NCBI RefSeq assembly: GCF_963678635.1
Contig: NC_087068.1
Location: 15,131,872 to 15,195,871 of the forward strand
DNA length: 64,000 nucleotides
From: Symsagittifera roscoffensis
Lineage: Eukaryota > Xenacoelomorpha > Acoela > Convolutidae
Direction of reading: 5' to 3'
Shown one piece after another: positions 1 through 11,740 of the stretch. Under the pieces are notes generated by a model. The model did not search any database. It had not been told where the DNA came from and worked only from the letters and a program-made list of their open reading frames with translations. The stretch's first letter is position 1. Each line of letters starts with the position of its first letter. The translations under genes and the position numbers were made by a program.

Positions 1-1100
1 CCTTCAACAATTTTGTTGTTTGTACCAGACTGAAAGTTTCTCTGGCGGAAAACAGTTGTCTAACTTCGAGATAGATATTTTGTTAAACAAGAGTTGAAAC
101 CTGGAAATTTTTTCCAGACGCTTGGATTGCTTTCGGTTTCCCAATGTAAGATATCGTTTTAAAATTGATCTTCTATAGCTTTTTGTTTCAAGCAAGATTC
201 AAAGCGACTATTTCAGATGGCTGTTTTGAAATACATTTGAGAGGAATGATTTCATACAAAATAGATCTCGATAAAAGAGTTTCTTCCAATCATATGCGAT
301 TTCAGCTTTGCTATAAAATTATTGTCGTTCCTCAAGAATCAGAAAAATTTGAAGCCTTCAACAAACGAAGCCTTCAACAATTTTGTTGTTTGTACCAGAC
401 TGAAAGTTTATCTGGCGGAAAACAGTTGTCTAACTTTGAGATAGATATTTTGTTAAACAAGAGTTGAAACCTGGAAATTTTTTCCAGACACTTTGATTGC
501 TTTCGGTTTCCATATGTAAGATATCGTTTTAAAATTGATCTCTCATGGCTTTTTGTTTCATGCAAGATTCAAAGCGATTATTTCAGATGGCTGTTTTGAA
601 ATCAATTTGAGAGGAATGATTTCATACAAAATAGATCTCGATAAAAGAGTTTCTTCCAATCATATGCGATTTCAGCTTTGCGATAAACTTATTGTCGTTC
701 CTCAAGAATCAGAAAAATTTGAAGCCTTCAACAAACGAAGCCTTCAACAATTTTGTTGTTTGTACCAGACTGAAAGTTTATCTGGCGGAAAACAGTTGCC
801 TAACTTTGAGATAGATTTTTTGTTTAAATAGTGTTGAAACCTGTGAACTCTAGACGATTGGATTTCTTTAAATTGTCATATGTAAGATGTCGTTTCAAGT
901 TTGACCTCTCATAGCTTTCTGTTTAAAGCAATGAAAGCGACTGTTTCAGATGGCTGTTTTGAAATCAATTTGAGAGGAATGATTTCATACAAAATAGATC
1001 TCGATAAAAGAGTTTCTTCCAATCATATGCGATTTCAGCTTTGCGATAAACTTATTGTCGTTCCTCAAGAATCAGAAAAATTTCAATTGTTTCGGATGAT
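1..1100. repeat. Alpha modules 1-3 in tandem
   Basis: Three head-to-tail copies of the 370-bp module start at 1, 371 and 741. The first two are nearly identical. The third diverges from about 835 to 910, where the GAAACCTGTGAACTC variant replaces GAAACCTGGAAATTTT, and it ends in the unit-terminal form after GAAAAATTTCAATTG. Internal copies end instead in GAAGCCTTCAACAAACGAAG, which leads straight into the next copy. This suggests unequal exchange at the CCTTCAACAA motif created the extra copies. Confidence 0.9.
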
Positions 1101-1328
1101 TTGTACGTGGTGTGCAGGCATTGTCTGAATAAAGACGCTTCAGAAATTAAACAAAGCGACAGAATCATCATTTTCGATGCATCCAATTATCTTTCGGTTT
1201 CGTTATCTTTCGAAGTTGTAACCTTGTAAGTTGAGAACCTTCAAATGCCAACGATTGAAAAAGTTTTGCCTTGCTTGGTCAAAAAGCAAAGGAAAAGGCT
1301 TGGTCTCTGCACACATTTTATTATTCCT

Positions 1329-1742
1329 CGCTCTCAATTAAGAAAAAAATCGTGAAAATGGTTCAATGTTTTGGTTGTCTGCTCTCAAATTATCTAATTT
1401 TTGCTGCCTTTGCTCATTGAGTTGAAAATATATTCAAATTATCGTAAAGCAATTAAATGAAATTTTAACAGTTTTTTGATCGGATTTTTAAATGACTGCA
1501 GCCGTTATCATTAGATCCATTATTCCCCAAATCAGAGTTGGCGAGTAATGAATATAATGGTAATGGCTGCTGCCATTTAAAAATAACTTCAAAAAACAGG
1601 AAAACTTTCATTTAATTGCTTTACGTTAATTTGAATGTATTTTCAACTCAATGCACAAAGGTAGCAAACTTAATATAATTTGAGAGCAGACAGTCAAAGC
1701 ATTGAACCATTTTCATAATATGTTTTTTTCCAATTAAAAGCG
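1329..1742. repeat. Giant palindrome 1, arms of about 205 bp
   Basis: The left arm starts CGCTCTCAATTAAG and the right arm ends CAATTAAAAGCG. Inner landmarks pair one with another: GGTTCAATG with CATTGAACC, CTGCTCTCAAATTAT with ATAATTTGAGAGCAG, GTAAAGCAATTAAATGAAA with TTTCATTTAATTGCTTTAC, and CTGCAGCCGTTATCATTA with TAATGGTAATGGCTGCTG. The centre lies near 1,535. Pairing is interrupted only by scattered mismatches and short indels. As single-stranded DNA or RNA it would form one long hairpin. Confidence 0.9.
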
Positions 1743-2229
1743 AAAAATCGGCGTCTCCAATTGTTCATTTTTTTCGGTTTTTCTGATTCTTTTACTCTGA
1801 AGTCTCTGAATTACGAGATTTTGAAAAAACATGTCTTAAAAGATTGTAGTTGAAAAGCTCGCTGTTTTCAGCCAATTTTTTGTTATAGAAGGTTTGAATC
1901 TTGTCCAAACAGAAATCAGCAAATCACTTTCTCGGGAAAAAGTTCCAAAATTATAAAATACAGAAAAGTTGATGGCAAATTCGGACTCGACTAAGTTAAT
2001 TAATATGACCTAAAGAATTGGATTGATATTACCATAACATTTACCCAGAGTTTTACATTTTGGTTTTACTACTTTGAGAGACCTTAAGGAGAGTTAGTAA
2101 CCTTCCAATTTTTGCAATTGAGATAATTCAGAGATCATTGATAGTCTAATGCAGATATCAGTTTGGTTCAAAGCAGTGAAAAGACCGCCATTCTGATGTT
2201 TGTTTAATGATTCAATTCAAGCAAACGGA

Positions 2230-2597
2230 GCCTTCAACAATTTTGTTGTTTGTACCAGAGTGAAAGTTTACCTGGCGGAAAACAGTTGTCTAACTTTGAG
2301 ATAGATTTTTTGTTAAAATATTGTTGAAACCTGTGAACTCTTTTCAGACGATTGGATTGCTTTAGATTTTCATATGTAAGATGTCGTTTCAAGTTTGACC
2401 TCTCATAGCTTTCTGTTTAAAGCAATCAAAGCGACTGTTTCAGATGGCTGTTTTGAAATCAGTTTGAGAGGAATTATTTTATAAGTCATAGGAATTATTT
2501 CAATAAACAGATGTCGATAAGAGTTTCTCTCAATCATATGCGATTTCAGGTTTGCGATAAACTTACTGTCGTTCCTCAATAATCTGAAAAAATTCAA
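2230..2597. repeat. Alpha module 4 (single, terminal variant)
   Basis: This is the only alpha copy in the second 1.49-kb unit. It carries the terminal-type body (GAAACCTGTGAACTC) and an added TAAGTCATAGG stretch. The same stretch is in the terminal copy near 4,340, with a close variant near 6,570, so the terminal copies form their own lineage. Confidence 0.85.
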
Positions 2598-2804
2598 TTG
2601 TTCCGGATGGCTTGAAGGTGGTGTGCAGTCAATTATCTGAATAACAGTAGCAGACTCACCAATGTCGATATTTGCCTTTATCTTTCAGTTTCTTTGTCTT
2701 TCGGTGTTGAGAACCTTCAAATGCCAACGATTGAAAAGGTTTTGCCTTGCTTGGTCAAAAAGCAAATGAAAGTGCTTGGTCTCTGCATCCATTTTGTTAT
2801 TCTG

Positions 2805-3232
2805 CGCTCTCATTTGAGAAAAAAAATCGTGAAAATGGTTCAATGCTTTGGCTGTCTGCTCTCAAATTATCTTATTTTTTCTGCCTTTGCTCATTGAGTT
2901 GAAAATACATTCAAGTTATCGTGAAGCAATTAAACGAAACTTTAACAGTTTTTTGATCGGATTTTTAAATGACTGCAGCCGTTATCATTAAATCTATTAT
3001 TCCCCAACGCAGAGTTGGCGAGTAAGGAATATAATGATAATGGCTGCTGCCGTTTAAAAATAACTTCAAAAAACAGGAAAACTTTCATTTAATTGCTTTA
3101 CGTTAATTTGAATGTATTTACAACTCATTGAACAAAGGCAGCAAACGTAATATATTTTGAGAGCAGACAGTCAAAGCATTGAACCATTTTCATAATTTGT
3201 TTTTTTTTTCCAATTGAGAGCGAAAAATCTGC
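2805..3232. repeat. Giant palindrome 2
   Basis: Same inverted structure as at 1,329. The centre is CCAAC-GCAGA-GTTGG at 3,004-3,018, a perfect stem closing a 5-base loop. The outer ends CGCTCTCATTTGAG and CAATTGAGAGCG also pair. Confidence 0.9.
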
Positions 3233-3726
3233 GTCCTCAATTGTTCATTTTTTTTCGGTTTCTCTGTTTCATTTACTCTGAAGAAGTCTCTGAATTGCGA
3301 GATTTTGAAAAAAAACATGTCTTAAAAGATTCTCGGTGAAAAGTTTGCAGTTTTCAGCCAATTTTTTGTTATTGAAGGTTTGAATCTTGTCCAAACAGAA
3401 ATCAACAAATCACTCTCTCGGGAAAAAGTTACAAAATTTTAAAATAGAGAAAAATTTATGGCAAATTCGGACTCGACTATAAGTTAATTAATATGACCTA
3501 AAGAATTGGATTGATATTACCATAACATTTACAAAAAGAGTGATACATTTTGGTTTTGATACTTTGTGAGACCTTAAGGAGAGTTCAGCGATTAACCTTC
3601 CAATTTTTTGCAATTGAGATAATTCAGAGAACATTGATAGTCTAATGCAGATATAAGTTTGATTCAAAGCAGTGAAAAGACCACCATTCTTATGTTTGTT
3701 TAGTGATTCAAGTCAAGCAGTCGGAG

Positions 3727-4460
3727 CCTTCAACAATTTTGTTGTTTGTACCAGACCGAAAGTTTATCTGGCGGAAAACAGTTGTCTAACTTTGAGATAG
3801 ATATTTTGTTAAACAAGAGTTGAAACCTGGAAATTTTTTCCAGACGCTTGGATTGCTTTCGGTTTCCCAATGTAAGATATCGTTTTAAAATTGATATTCC
3901 ATAGCTTTTTGTTTCAAGCAAGGTTCAAAGCGACTATTTCAGATGGCTGTTTTGAAATCAATTTGAGAGGAATGATTTCATACAAAATAGATCTCGATAA
4001 AAGAGTTTCTTCCAATCATATGCGATTTCAGCTTTGCGATAAACTTATTGTCGTTCCTCAAGAATCAGAAAAATTTGAAGCCTTCAACAAACGAGCCTTC
4101 AACAATTTTGTTGTTTGTACCAGACTGAAAGTTTATCTGGTGGAAAACAGTTGTCTAACTTTGAGATAGATTTTTTGTTTAAATAGTGTTGAAACCTGTG
4201 AACTCTTTTGAGACGATTGGATTTCTTTAAATTGTCATATGTAAGATGTCGTTTCAAGTTTGACCTCTCATAGCTTTCTGTTTAAAGCAATCAAAGCGAC
4301 TGTTTCAGATGGCTGTTTTGAAATCAGTTTGAGAGGAATTATTTTATAAGTCATAGGAATGATTTCAATAAACATAGATGTCGATAAGAGTTTCTCTCAA
4401 TCATATGCGGTTTCAGGTTTGCGATAAACTTACTGTCGTTACTCAATAATCTGAAAAAAT
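3727..4460. repeat. Alpha modules 5-6 in tandem
   Basis: Two copies start at 3,727 and about 4,096. The first is of the internal type and the second of the terminal type, repeating the order seen at 1-1,100 and 5,586-6,690. The spacing is about 9 bp shorter than elsewhere because the joining ACGAAGCC stretch is contracted. Confidence 0.88.
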
Positions 4461-4671
4461 TCAATTGTTCCGGATGGCTTGAAGGCGGTGTGCAGTCAAT
4501 TATCTGAATAACAGTAGCAGACTCACCATTGTCGATACTTGCCTTTATCTTTCAGTTTCTTTGTCTTTCGGTGTTGAGAACCTTCAAATGCCAACGATTG
4601 AAAAGGTTTTGCCTTGCTTGGTCAAAAAGCAAAGGAAAGTGCTTGGTCTCTGCATCCATTTTGTTATTCTG

Positions 4672-5087
4672 CGCTCTCATTTAAGAAAAAAAATCGTGAA
4701 AATGGTTCAATGCTTTGGCTGTCTGCTCTCAAATTATCTTATTTTATCTGCCTTTGCTCATTGAGTTGAAAATACATTCAAGTTATCGTGAAGCAATTAA
4801 ACGAAATTTTAACAGTTTTTTGATCGGATTTTTAAATGGCTGCAGCCGTTATCATTAAATCTATTATTCCCCAACGCAGAGTTGGCGAGTAAGGAATATA
4901 ATGATAATGGCTGCTGCCGTTTAAAAATAACTTCAAAAAACAGGAAAACTTTCATATAACTGCTTTACGTTAATTTGAATGTATTTACAACTCATTGAAC
5001 AAAGGCAGCAAACGTAATATATTTTGAGAGCAGACAGTCAAAGCATTGAACCATTTTCATAATGTGTGTTTTTTCCAATTGAGAGCG
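4672..5087. repeat. Giant palindrome 3
   Basis: Inverted repeat with centre CCAACGCAGAGTTGG near 4,877 and the same outer ends. It is almost a copy of the palindrome at 2,805-3,232. Confidence 0.9.
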
Positions 5088-5585
5088 AAAAATCTGCGTC
5101 CTCAATTGTGCATTTTTTTCTGTTTCTTTTACTCTGAAGAAGTCTCTGAATTGCGAGATTTTGAAAAAAAAAAACATGTCTTAAAAGATTCTCGGTGAGA
5201 AGTTTGCAGTTTTCAGCCAATTTTTTGTTATTGAAGGTTTGAATCTTGTCCAAACAGAAATCAACAAATCACTCTCTCGGGAAAAAGTTACAAAATTTTA
5301 AAATAGAGAAAAATTTATGGCAAATTCGGACTCGACTATAAGTTAAATAATATGACCTAAAGAATTGGATTGATATTACCATAACATTTACAAAAAGAGT
5401 GATACTTTTTGGTTTTGATACTTTGTGAGACCTTAAGGAGAGTTCAGCGATTAACCTTCCAATTTTTGCAATTGAGATAATTCAGAGAACATTGATAGTC
5501 TAATGCAGATATAAGTTTGATTCAAAGCAGTGAAAAGACCACCATTCTTATGTTTGTTTAATGATACAAGTCAAGCAGTCGGAGC

Positions 5586-6690
5586 CTTCAACAATTTTGT
5601 TGTTTGTACCAGACCGAAAGTTTATCTGGCGGAAAACAGTTGTCTAACTTTGAGATAGATATTTTGTTAAACAAGAGTTGAAACCTGGAAATTTTTTCCA
5701 GACGCTTGGATTGCTTTCGGTTTCCCAATGTAAGATATCGTTTTAAAATTGATCTTCCATAGCTTTTGGTTTCAAGCAAGGTTCAAAGCGACTATTTCAG
5801 ATGGCTGTTTTGAAATCAATTTGAGAGGATTGATTTCATACAAAATAGATCTCGATAAAAGAGTTTCTTTCAATCATATGCGATTTCAGCTTTGCAATAA
5901 AATTATTGTCGTTCCTCAAGAATCAGAAAAATTTGAAGCCTTCAACAAACGAAGCCTTCAACAATTTTGTTGTTTGTACCAGACTGAAAGTTTATCTGGC
6001 GGAAAACAGTAGTCTAACTTTGAGATAAATATTTTGTTAAACAAGAGTTGAAACCTGGAAATTTTTTCCAGACACTTTGATTGCTTTCGGTTTCCATATG
6101 TAAGATATCGTTTTAAAATTGATCTCTCATGGCTTTTTGTTTCAAGCAAGATTCAAAGCGATTATTTCAGATGGCTGTTTTGAAATCAATTTGAGAGGAA
6201 TGATTTCATACAAAATAGATCTCGATAAAAGAGTTTCTTCCAATCATATGCGATTTCAGCTTTGCGATAAACTTATTGTCGTTCCTCAAGAATCAGAAAA
6301 ATTTGAAGCCTTCAACAAACGAGCCTTCAACAATTTTGTTGTTTGTACCAGACTGAAAGTTTATCTGGTGGAAAACAGTTGTCTAACTTTGAGATAGATT
6401 TTTTGTTTAAATAGTGTTCAAACCTGTGAACTCTTTTGAGACGATTGGGTTTCTTTAAATTGTCATATGTAAGATGTCGTTTCAAGTTTGACCTCTCATA
6501 GCTTTCTGTTTAAAGCAATCAAAGCGACTGTTTCAGATGGCTGTTTTGAAATCAATTTGAGAGGAATTGTTTCATAAGTCAAAGGAATTATTTCAATAAA
6601 CATAGATGTCCATAAGAGTTTCTCTCAATCATATGCGATGTCAGGTTTGCGATAAACTTACTGTCGTTCCTCAACAATCTGAAAAAATTC
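5586..6690. repeat. Alpha modules 7-9 in tandem
   Basis: Three copies start at 5,586, 5,956 and about 6,326, mirroring the three-copy block at 1-1,100. The tail that follows resembles the 1,100-1,330 and 2,640-2,800 segments up to about 6,900. After that the array loses its regular palindrome. Confidence 0.88.
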
Positions 6691-6884
6691 AATTGTTCCG
6701 GATGGCTTGAAGGTGGTGTGCAGTCAATTATCTGAATGAAGAGGCTTCAGAAATTAAACCATTGTCGATACTTGCATTTATCTTTCGGTTTCTTTGTCTT
6801 TCGGTGTTGAGAACCTTCAAATGCCAACGATTGAAAAAGTTTTGCCTTGCTTGGTCGAACAGTAAAGAAAATTACTCGATCGCT

Positions 6885-7120
6885 GCGTCCATTTTATTAT
6901 TGTTCGCTCTCAATTGGAAAAAATGAAATTTAAAAAATGGTTCAATGCTCTGACCGTGAGCTCTCAAATTATCTTATTTTTGCTGCCTTGGTTCTTTGCG
7001 TTGAAAATACATAAACTTTATCATAAAGCAATCAAACAAAATTTTTTTCTGTTTTTGAAGTAATTTTTAACTTACAGCAGCCGTTATCATTAGATCCATT
7101 ATTCGTCAACTCTGAGTCCC
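6885..7120. repeat. Half palindrome (left arm only)
   Basis: Matches the left arm (CGCTCTCAATTGG, GGTTCAATGCTCTGACC, CAGCAGCCGTTATCATTAG) up to the centre. It then leaves the pattern at TCAACTCTGAGTCCCCAATTG without a right arm. Diverged single-arm relatives also lie near 8,480-8,760, 11,000-11,350, 13,040-13,310, 15,540-15,850, 19,590-19,880 and 22,400-22,690. Confidence 0.75.
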
Positions 7121-9255
7121 CAATTGTTCATTTTTTTGGTTTTTCTGTTTCTATTAATGAAAGACTTCGCAAGTTTGATTATAAAATATATATTTTTTTA
7201 ATTATAAATTAATCGAATTTTATAATTTCAATCTGCCAAGTGCGATTTAATTTTAGGGGGACTGGATTTGTTAGGCATTCGCTTATCTGAAAAAAGAAGC
7301 TGGTTGTAATGAGTAAACAAATGCGGACTTCGAAACTATTGATTTGTTTTATGGATCTGGACTTCACACTGATATAGATTGGAAATCTGCAATTTTGGCC
7401 ACTGTAAAGTGTATTTAACATGAGTCTAACTAGTAATTTACTAGTATTGTTTAGCATTTAATTATTTTTTAACTAGTCTCAATAAATACATCAAAAAATA
7501 AGATTCAAACAGTTTCAAAAATCTAAATTACAGGAAAATTGGTTGCATTTTTATAAGTTGATCTCTCAATTTTTGGTAACCGAAAACTTAAAAAACTAAT
7601 TTTTTATAGATCCTAGTTTGCAGTTTTCAAGTGTCAAGAACCGTATCTATCAAACAAATCAAATATATGAATTTTTTGACTTGATTAATTGATTTTATGT
7701 AATTAGAAACTTTCCGTATATTCGAAAAATTGATAATTTGGTATCAGCCAGCAAGTAAACTAGAGTTCAATTAACCTGTTAATGTTTTTTAAATTGTTAG
7801 ATTAAAGCAGTAGGAAGCTACAACAAAAATATGAAATTTTCCCCGACCCGAAGTTGACCTGGCTGATAACAATTGAGTCATTTTAAGATATATATTTTTG
7901 CTTATTTCTAGATGAAAACTGAGTTCTTTTAAACCGATTGAATTGTTTTCAGTTTTTATAATTTAGATATCGTTTCAAATCTTATCCTATCGAATATTTA
8001 GATTTAGATTGGAGCAACATCCAAAACCAATATTAAGATATTTGTTTTGAAATCAAATTGAGAGAAGTTCTTCCATTCAAATTAGATGTCGAAGATTTTG
8101 TTTATTTTAAGTGCGGTTTCAGGCTATCGATAATTTTATTGGTGTTTTTATTTAAACAGAAAAAAATCTTTCGTTTATGATGGCATGAAGTTGGTGTTTA
8201 GTTGATTATCTGAATGAACAGGCTTCAATAATCAATTAAAACGTAGCAGACTCACCGTTATCATTACTTGCAGATGACTGTTTCAAAATTCTAGGTCTAG
8301 ATTAGATTTTAATCAACATGAACTAACGAATTGTTATGGGTCCAAATAGTGCGTTTGATTTAAATCGTAATTGGTTTAGTTTGTTGCTATTTTCCCGTTT
8401 CCATGTCTTTCGAAGATGTCATCCTTGAGTTTTGGAACGTTCAAATGCAATTGATGGAGGAAATTTTGCTTTGAATAGCGAAAAGCACGGGAAATTACAC
8501 GGTATTATGCGTTAATTTTATTTTTATGTGTCTCATTTACAAAATAACGCAACTCTGAAATGATTCAGTTTGTTGATTGTCCACTCTCAAATTATCTTCC
8601 AATTTTTATTGCAGCTTTCTTTTCATAATGAGCTGAAAAAGCATTCACATTATCGTGGAGCAAGTAGCTGAAGTTTTTTCATAACCCATGAAAAATTTTT
8701 TCCAGAAGCCAATTTTTCTGAAATGACAGCAGCTGTCATTTCCAATTGAGAGCGAAAAGTCTGCGTCCTCAATTGTTCATTTTTTTCGGTTTTTCTGTTT
8801 CTTTTACTATGAAGAAGTCTCTGAATTGCGAGATTTTGAAAAAACATGTCTTAAAAGATTGTCGTGGAAAAGTTTGCAGCTTTCAGCCAATTTTTTGTTA
8901 TGGAAGGTTTGAATCTGGTCCAAACAGAAATCAACAAATCACTTTCTCGGGAATAAGTTACAAAATTTTAAAATGCAGAAAAATTGATTGAAAATTCGGA
9001 CTCGACTATAAGTTAATTAATATGACCTAAAGAATTGGATTGATATTACCATAACTTTTACACAAAGAGTGATACATTTTGGTTTTGATACTTTAAGAGA
9101 CCTTAAGGAGAGTTCAGCGAATAACCTTCCAATTTTTGCAATTGAGATAATTCAGAGAACATTGATAGTCTAATGCAGATATCAGTTTGGTTCAAAGCAG
9201 TGAAAAGACAGCCATTCTGATGTTTGTTTAATGATTCAATTCAAGCAAACGAAGC

Positions 9256-9612
9256 CTTCAACAATTTTGTTGTTTGTCCCAAACCGAAAGTTTATCTGGC
9301 GGAAAACAGTTGTCTAACTTTGAGATAGATATTTTGTTAAACAAGAGTTGAAATCTGGAAACATTTTCCAGACACTTTGATTGCTTTCGGTTTCCATATG
9401 TAAGATATCGTTTTAAAATTGATCTCTCATGGCTTTTTGTTTCAAGCAAGATTCAAAGCGATTATTTCAGATGGCTGTTTTGAACTCAATTTGAGAGGAA
9501 TGATTTCATACAAAATAGATCTCGATAAAAGAGTTTCTTCCAATCATATGCGATTTCAGCTTTGCGATAAACTTATTGTCGTTCCTCAAGAATCAGAAAA
9601 ATTTCAATTGTT
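9256..9612. repeat. Alpha module 10
   Basis: A single alpha copy in the first 4.55-kb unit. It is nearly identical to the copy at 13,804 and differs from the 1-7 kb copies by TGTCCCAAACC in place of TGTACCAGAC. That marks a separately homogenised lineage. Confidence 0.88.
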
Positions 9613-9849
9613 ACGGATGACTTGAACGTGGTGTGCAGGCATTGTCTGAATCAAGAGGCTTCAGAAATTAAACAGAGTGGCAGAATGATCATTGTCGATA
9701 CATCCAATTATCTTTCGGTTTCCTTATCTTTCGAAGTTGTAACCTTTTAAGTTGAGAATCTTCAAATGCCAACGATTGAAAAAGATTTTCTTTGCTTGGT
9801 CAAAAAGCAAAGGAAAGTGCTTGGTCTCTGCATCCAATTTATTATTCTT

Positions 9850-10270
9850 CGCTCTCAATTAAGAGAAAAAATCGCGAAAATGGTTCAATTCTTTGACTGT
9901 CTGCTCTCAAATTATCTTATTTTTGCTACCTCTGCTTATTGAGTTGAAAATACATTCAAATTATCTTAAAGCAATTAAACGAAACTTACTCAATTTTTTT
10001 TTGATCGGATTCTTAAATGACTGCAGCCGTTATCATTAGATCCATTATTCACCAACGCAGAGTTGGCGAGTAATGAAAATAAAGATAATGGCTGCTGCCA
10101 TTTAAAAATAATTTCAAAAAACAGGAAAACTTTCGTTTAATTGTTTTACGTTATTTTGAATGTATTTTCATTTCAATGAACGAAGGCAGCAAACGTAATA
10201 TAGTCTGAGAGCAGACAGTCAAAGCATTGAACCATTTTCGTACTGTGTTTTTTTTTTCCAATTGAGAATG
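9850..10270. repeat. Giant palindrome 4
   Basis: Inverted repeat with centre CCAACGCAGAGTTGG near 10,058. The right outer end has drifted to GAGAATG, so pairing at the base is weaker than in copies 2, 3 and 6. Confidence 0.88.
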
Positions 10271-11599
10271 AAAAATCTGCGTCCTCAATTGTTCATTTTT
10301 TTTCGGTTTTTCTGTTTCTTTTACTGAAAGCCGGACGCAAGTTTCAATATTAAAAAAGTTTCCCCAAAACAATTTTTGGCGGTTCACATTTCTATTTTTT
10401 GAAAAAATTACTAATTAAATCGAAAATTATTTTCTATCTGCCAAGTGCGATTTCCTTCCAGGGGATTCGGTTTTTTCGGGCACTCGATTATATGAAAAAT
10501 GAAGCATGATTTAATGAGTAAAGAATTGCGGACTTCTGATTTTTCGCTCTCAAATCTGATCCTATCGAATGTTTAGATTTAGATTGGAGCAACATCCAAG
10601 ACCGATATTTAGATATTTGTTTTGAAATTAAATTGGTAGAAGTTCTTTCATTCAAAGTAGATGTCGAATTTTTTTTGTAACCCAAGTGCGGTTTCAGGCT
10701 GGCGATAATTTTATTGGCGGCTTTCATTAAACAGAAAGAAAGCCATTCGTTTATGATGGCATGAAAATGGTGTTGAGTTGATTATCTGAATAAACAGGCT
10801 TCAATAATCAAGTAACAAGTATCAGACTCGCCGTTATCATTACTTGCGGATGACTGTTTCAAATTTTTAAGATAAGATGACATTTGAATCAACATGAACT
10901 AACGAATCGGTATGGGTTCAAAAAGTTCGTTTGAATTTAATCATATTTTGTTTAGTTTGTTGCTTCTTTCCAGTTTCCTTGTCTTTCGAAGATGTCATCC
11001 ACGAGTTTTAGAACTTTCAAATGCAAATGATGGTTTAAAATTTGCTTCAAATAGCCAAATGCAAAGGAAATAACATGGTATTTTGCATCCATTTCATTAA
11101 TATTTGCTTTCATTATAAAAAACGCAACGGAGTAATGATTCAGTTTATTGATTGTCTGCTCTCAAAATATCTTCCAATTTTTTTTGGCAGTTCTTTTCAT
11201 AATGAGCTAAAAATGCATTCACCCAATAGTGGAGCAAGTAAATGAAATTTTTTCGTAAGTTATTAAAAATTTATTGACAAAAAGCCAATTCTTTTGAAAT
11301 AGCAGCAGCTGTTGTCTTAAGATCCAATGTTCGTCAACTCTGCCTTATCAATTGTTCAAATATTTTTTGGTGTTTCTCTGTCTTTTTAGCTGTATTCCGG
11401 ACGCAAAATATAAAATGAAAAGCCATATGGCTGGAAATTTTTTTAGGTGGAATAGTATTTCTATTGTTTTTATCAACTTTAGTGTAATCCACTTAATAAA
11501 TGATTTTCGTTGCCATATTTTGAGAAGCAAATAAATTTTTATCATCTAAAGCAACATTGGAAAGCAGTTTGGTTGGTGCGCAGAAGTTTGAATGACTCA

Positions 11600-11740
11600 A
11601 TCCAAATAGTAGTTGGCCACAACTTATTAGTTATGTCCCCATGCAGAAATGAAAAGTGTGTTTTCTTTCAAACAGTCGTTGGTCACAACTAATTAGATTT
11701 GGTCCCAAGCAAAAATAATAAATGTGTTTTCGCAAAAGAG
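11600..11740. repeat. Short subrepeat of about 77 bp (GTTGGCCACAACTAATTA type)
   Basis: Two adjacent units each contain GTTGG(C/T)CACAACT, a GTCCC or GGTCC stretch, CAAAAATGA or a variant, and a TGTGTTTTC ending. Further pairs lie at about 12,390-12,530, 16,120-16,245, 16,905-17,035, 20,130-20,260, 20,760-20,890 and 22,955-23,090. It is a third nested scale of tandem repetition inside the long units. Confidence 0.7.

Larger units (their letters stand above)
1..7110. repeat. Nested tandem array, 1.49-kb unit with amplified 370-bp inner module
   Basis: The motif CCTTCAACAATTTTGTTG recurs at 1, 371, 741, 2,230, 3,727, about 4,096, 5,586, 5,956 and about 6,326. Subtracting extra inner copies leaves a constant step of about 1.49 kb (741 to 2,230, 2,230 to 3,727, about 4,096 to 5,586). 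Each unit therefore has one or more alpha modules of about 370 bp followed by a tail of about 1.1 kb. The tail holds a large palindrome and a block beginning near CTCTGAATTACGAGATTTTG. Alpha number per unit is 3, 1, 2 and 3. The fourth unit decays after about 6,900. No continuous reading frame crosses a unit, so this is non-coding satellite-like DNA. The left edge is outside the window. Confidence 0.93.

Noticed and set aside
165-1128. Open frames of 75-100 codons on the + strand in alpha modules as genes
   Set aside because: They repeat with the satellite. The alpha period (about 370) is not a multiple of three, frames end differently in each copy, and both strands are open at once.
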